NCBI GenBank assembly: GCA_009774615.1
Contig: VSOC01000090.1
Coordinates: forward strand, 1 to 15,374
Direction of reading: 5' to 3'
Origin: Lachnospiraceae bacterium
GTDB taxonomy: Bacteria > Bacillota > Clostridia > Lachnospirales > Lachnospiraceae
DNA length: 15,374 bases
Part shown: positions 13,394 to 15,374 of the stretch, piece by piece
Numbering within the stretch: the first letter of the stretch is position 1
Layout: every line of letters starts with the position of its first letter
The notes under the pieces: model-generated
The model's database searches: none
Told to the model about the DNA's origin: nothing
What the model saw: only the letters and a program-made list of their open reading frames with translations
Translations under genes and position numbers: made by a program

Positions 13394-13615
13394 ATGGATG
13401 AAAATGAAAACTATGACATTGATGAATTAATGAATGAAGCATTAGAATCCGATTTACTGGAAGCAACCATTGCTATCCAGGACACACTAACAACCATCCA
13501 CGACACATTAAACACCTGCGTAAATCTATTGTTATTTGCAGATGTATTAATCGCATTAACCATCGGTATTATCTGTGCTTCAATCTTAAGCAAATATCTG
13601 CACGTTAGGGGGTAA
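13394..13615 (+). CDS. Small single-span membrane protein, phage-module gene 1
   Basis: A 73-residue protein with an acidic N-terminal half (MDENENYDIDELMNEALESD) and one hydrophobic span (residues ~43-66, containing LLLFADVLIALTIGIICASI), ending in a short basic tail (KYLHVRG). I do not recognise a family. A GGGGG run at 13381-13385, eight bases before the ATG, is the likely ribosome binding site. It is the first of four tightly packed genes leading to a filamentous-phage-like coat protein, so a virion-tip protein or morphogenesis factor is plausible by position only. Confidence 0.75.
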   Translation: MDENENYDIDELMNEALESDLLEATIAIQDTLTTIHDTLNTCVNLLLFADVLIALTIGIICASILSKYLHVRG

Positions 13616-13618
13616 AAA

Positions 13619-13744
13619 ATGACCATCGAACAAATATCCGCATTTGTAGCCCCAATGACAGGGATTGGTTTTCTGCTTGGTTGCTTACCCATGTTAATCG
13701 GTATCGGTATCCAGGTAGTTATCAATATATTCAAAAAAATCTAA
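13619..13744 (+). CDS. 41-residue membrane peptide, candidate minor coat protein
   Basis: The frame starts MTIEQISAFVAPMTGIGFLL, continues GCLPMLIGIGIQ, and ends INIFKKI. It is almost entirely one hydrophobic span with a short basic C terminus. The size and composition are like the 32-33 residue tip proteins pVII and pIX of Ff phages, which also lie just upstream of the major coat gene. AGGGGG overlaps the preceding stop and serves as ribosome binding site. It begins three bases after that stop. No sequence homology to pVII/pIX is claimed. Confidence 0.75.
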   Translation: MTIEQISAFVAPMTGIGFLLGCLPMLIGIGIQVVINIFKKI

Positions 13745-13766
13745 TAAAGAAAAGGAGAACAAAGAA

Positions 13767-14048
13767 ATGATGAAAGCAAAAAACGTAATCGAAAAGGCAA
13801 AAATGACTGCTCTCTGTGCAGTACCCGCTATCATGGCGTGCCCGTTGGTAGCCCATGCCGCTGAAGGTGATACTACTAGCCTTGCAGACCAGGCCGGTCA
13901 GGTGTTGACTACCGCCATCGGCGATATGACAACGTCTATCAGCAATTCCATCATGTCCATGCTTCCGGTTGCTGTTCCGTTAATTGCTATCGGTTTGGTT
14001 GTTACCGTTGGCGTAAAGGTATTCAAACGTATCGCAAACTTGGCATAA
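13767..14048 (+). CDS. pVIII-like major coat protein of a filamentous phage
   Basis: A 93-residue precursor. The signal peptide (residues ~1-31, basic start, hydrophobic core, ending LVAHA) should be cleaved before AEGDTTSLADQ, leaving about 62 residues. The mature part has an acidic/amphipathic N-terminal segment, one membrane span (MLPVAVPLIAIGLVVTV) and a basic C terminus GVKVFKRIANLA. M13 pVIII also begins AEGD after cleavage and ends with span-GIKLFKKFTSKAS, so the correspondence is residue-level at both ends. Such subunits insert in the inner membrane and polymerise around ssDNA during extrusion. AAAGGAG gives the ribosome binding site. A hairpin follows. Alternative: an unrelated small membrane protein of a conjugative element. 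Confidence 0.8.
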   Translation: MMKAKNVIEKAKMTALCAVPAIMACPLVAHAAEGDTTSLADQAGQVLTTAIGDMTTSISNSIMSMLPVAVPLIAIGLVVTVGVKVFKRIANLA

Positions 14049-14060
14049 CAAAAACCGTTT

Positions 14061-14085
14061 GGGGGTGGCCTTTTTGGTCATCCCC
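14061..14085 (+). terminator. Hairpin between the coat gene and the pIII-like gene
   Basis: GGGGGTGGCC (14061-14070) pairs with GGTCATCCCC (14076-14085), 10 bp including two G-U pairs, with loop TTTTT. It lies 12 bases after the coat stop. No clean T tract follows, so it may attenuate transcription or stabilise the upstream mRNA. Ff phages have a terminator at the same place, between genes VIII and III. Confidence 0.65.
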
Positions 14086-14109
14086 TTAAACTATATAAGG
14101 GGGTATTTT

Positions 14110-15374
14110 ATGAAATTAAAACGCTGTCTATGCTGTACCTTAGCCGCCTTCCTTATCTCCTACTCTCCCATTACCTCCTACGCCGCCGCAACTTCAATCG
14201 CTGTTACTGCTGGCAGTTATGTTATTAATCTCATCCTTAACGCCTGCGGCATTGATTTTTCTCTTTCTTCCATCACAACAATCCTTGGCGAATGGAAAGA
14301 CTATCAGGATTACATGGATAAAGGTGCAAGCGGCGAGTTAGGGCTATTTAGTCAATACCTGTATGACCGCTCACAAGATAACAGCCTATCCGAAGAGCTA
14401 AGGCAGGATGCACTAGCACAAATTGAAGTATTAAACAATGCAGTTAGTTCAGCCTGGGGTGCGACTATAAGCGGCGTTAAAGGTCTAATCTCAGCCCTAA
14501 AAACCTGGGTATCCGGTCTTGCTGGCTATGGCACAGATACAAAAGACTATACGGCAAATATATCGGCTAATCCTCCCGCCTGGACGTTAGATAACAGCAT
14601 ATCAGTTACGCCGTACAATTTGCGTACTCTCCCATCCTACACCTACCCGGCGCAATACATCAAAAGCAACGAATACGTGTTTACATCCTTCGGTGTCAGC
14701 CCATATACAAACTATGCGCTTGTTCGCAACTGGTATAAGCCATCATCGGTTGACGTCTTCGGGTTTTTTGATGCAGATAAGCAGATTGTTCGGTTTTGCA
14801 CAAAGGACGGCAATACCTATAAATCCTACAGTATGTTCTATTACTTTGATTACGTAGACAAGGACGGCAATTATAAATACAGCACCTATGACACTAACTA
14901 TAATACAATGACTATTGTTGCGGTCGATGCAAAATACGTCGGCACATTGCCTTTTACCGTTTTTAAAACATCGGATGCCGCCGCCCAGTACTGCCAAACC
15001 GGCATTAAAGCAAATATCTATAAACCTGGGGAAATCTCCATTCCTGCGGATGCCGTAAACGTAGATGTGCAAAAGGCAGTATTAAAAGATATCCCCGATT
15101 CTATCACCCTCCCCGCATCCGAAGGACTTGCCAGGGCAAGAATTGAGGAAATATCTACCGCTATCACAACGGATGAAACCACGCTAAAAACTGCGGTTGC
15201 CGCTGGTGGCCTGGCTATCGACTGGGGGCGGGATACCACCGGAGAAACAGAAACGGATGCCGATGTCAATGCAAGTTTAAAAGATATAACCGGGGCAATA
15301 GATGCATTACCCAGGGATATTGCCGATGAATTGGAAAAGCGCACAGAAACCGATGGAGAAACTGCCAGGCGCAG
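14110..15374 (+). CDS. Secreted pIII-like phage protein (partial, runs off the right edge)
   Basis: The frame is open from ATG 14110 to the edge, 421 codons. AAGGGGG (14097-14103) lies six bases before the start. A signal peptide is evident (MKLKRCLCCTLAAFLISYSP, cleavage probably after residue 25 or 27 near SYAAA). A mixed helical region follows (residues ~30-140), then an aromatic-rich beta-type region (~155-300, many Y and F, repeated KDGN(T/Y)Y motif at ~217 and ~238). Next comes a linker-like Thr/Asp/Ala-rich section from ~320 with DIPDSITLPAS, AIDALPRDIADEL. I recognise no named family. Its place directly after the coat gene, export signal and length suit a host-adsorption protein like pIII, for which a C-terminal membrane anchor would be expected beyond the window. 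Confidence 0.75.
   Translation, partial: MKLKRCLCCTLAAFLISYSPITSYAAATSIAVTAGSYVINLILNACGIDFSLSSITTILGEWKDYQDYMDKGASGELGLFSQYLYDRSQDNSLSEELRQDALAQIEVLNNAVSSAWGATISGVKGLISALKTWVSGLAGYGTDTKDYTANISANPPAWTLDNSISVTPYNLRTLPSYTYPAQYIKSNEYVFTSFGVSPYTNYALVRNWYKPSSVDVFGFFDADKQIVRFCTKDGNTYKSYSMFYYFDYVDKDGNYKYSTYDTNYNTMTIVAVDAKYVGTLPFTVFKTSDAAAQYCQTGIKANIYKPGEISIPADAVNVDVQKAVLKDIPDSITLPASEGLARARIEEISTAITTDETTLKTAVAAGGLAIDWGRDTTGETETDADVNASLKDITGAIDALPRDIADELEKRTETDGETARR

Noticed and set aside
13411..13734. Minus-strand frame of 107 codons
   Set aside because: It is antisense to the two small membrane-protein genes, which have their own ribosome binding sites, tight spacing and clear membrane spans.
14743..15344. 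Two minus-strand frames of 109 and 108 codons
   Set aside because: Both are antisense to the long plus-strand secreted-protein frame, which is open for 421 codons with a signal peptide and ribosome binding site.
1..15374. CRISPR array, tRNA or rRNA genes
   Set aside because: I saw no regularly spaced repeat array and no tRNA cloverleaf or rRNA signature anywhere in the window.

Overview
The window looks like a chromosomal segment of a gut Clostridia, most likely a member of the Lachnospiraceae. I infer this from the low-to-moderate GC content, strong AGGAGG-type ribosome binding sites, the bL21-Prp-bL27 order with an N-terminally extended bL27, a CGAAC-N4-GTTCG type SOS system, and the gene families present. 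No species can be named from the sequence alone.

Layout. (1) 1-550 is the scar of a mobile element: the start of an unidentified minus-strand gene and the C-terminal remnant of a MobA/MobL-type conjugative relaxase. (2) 594-3885 is a minus-strand accessory cluster: a LysR regulator, then a MerR-like regulator, a 40-residue lipoprotein remnant, an aldo/keto reductase and a carboxymuconolactone decarboxylase-cupin fusion, the last four apparently one operon. (3) 3984-4341 holds an orphan terminator and a 132-bp miniature inverted-repeat element with an 8-bp target duplication. (4) 4342-9521 is core chromosome on the plus strand: a cytidylate kinase-like protein, then rplU (own promoter and L21 leader), prp, rpmA, obgE, yhbY, nadD, yqeK and rsfS. 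These serve ribosome assembly and quality control, NAD synthesis and alarmone turnover. (5) 9547-11043 holds the rsfS terminator, a second copy of the same 132-bp element, lexA, a five-box SOS control region and a divergent yneA-like LysM membrane protein. (6) 11044-13072 holds a 21-bp inverted-repeat pair with an SOS box between its arms, a tyrosine recombinase and a ttcA-like tRNA thiolation gene. (7) 13073-15374 appears to be the left part of a filamentous phage (inovirus-like) structural module: two small single-membrane-span proteins, a protein strikingly like the M13 major coat protein pVIII, a hairpin, and a long secreted protein in the position of the pIII adsorption protein, running off the window.

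The most interesting features are the inovirus-like module in a Gram-positive background, the recombinase-site-like inverted repeats with an internal SOS box about 2 kb from it, and the small non-autonomous transposable element caught twice with intact target duplications. The phage call rests on gene architecture and on coat-protein resemblance seen by eye. Its replication and export genes (rolling-circle initiator, pI/Zot-type ATPase) would lie beyond the right edge and are not visible.
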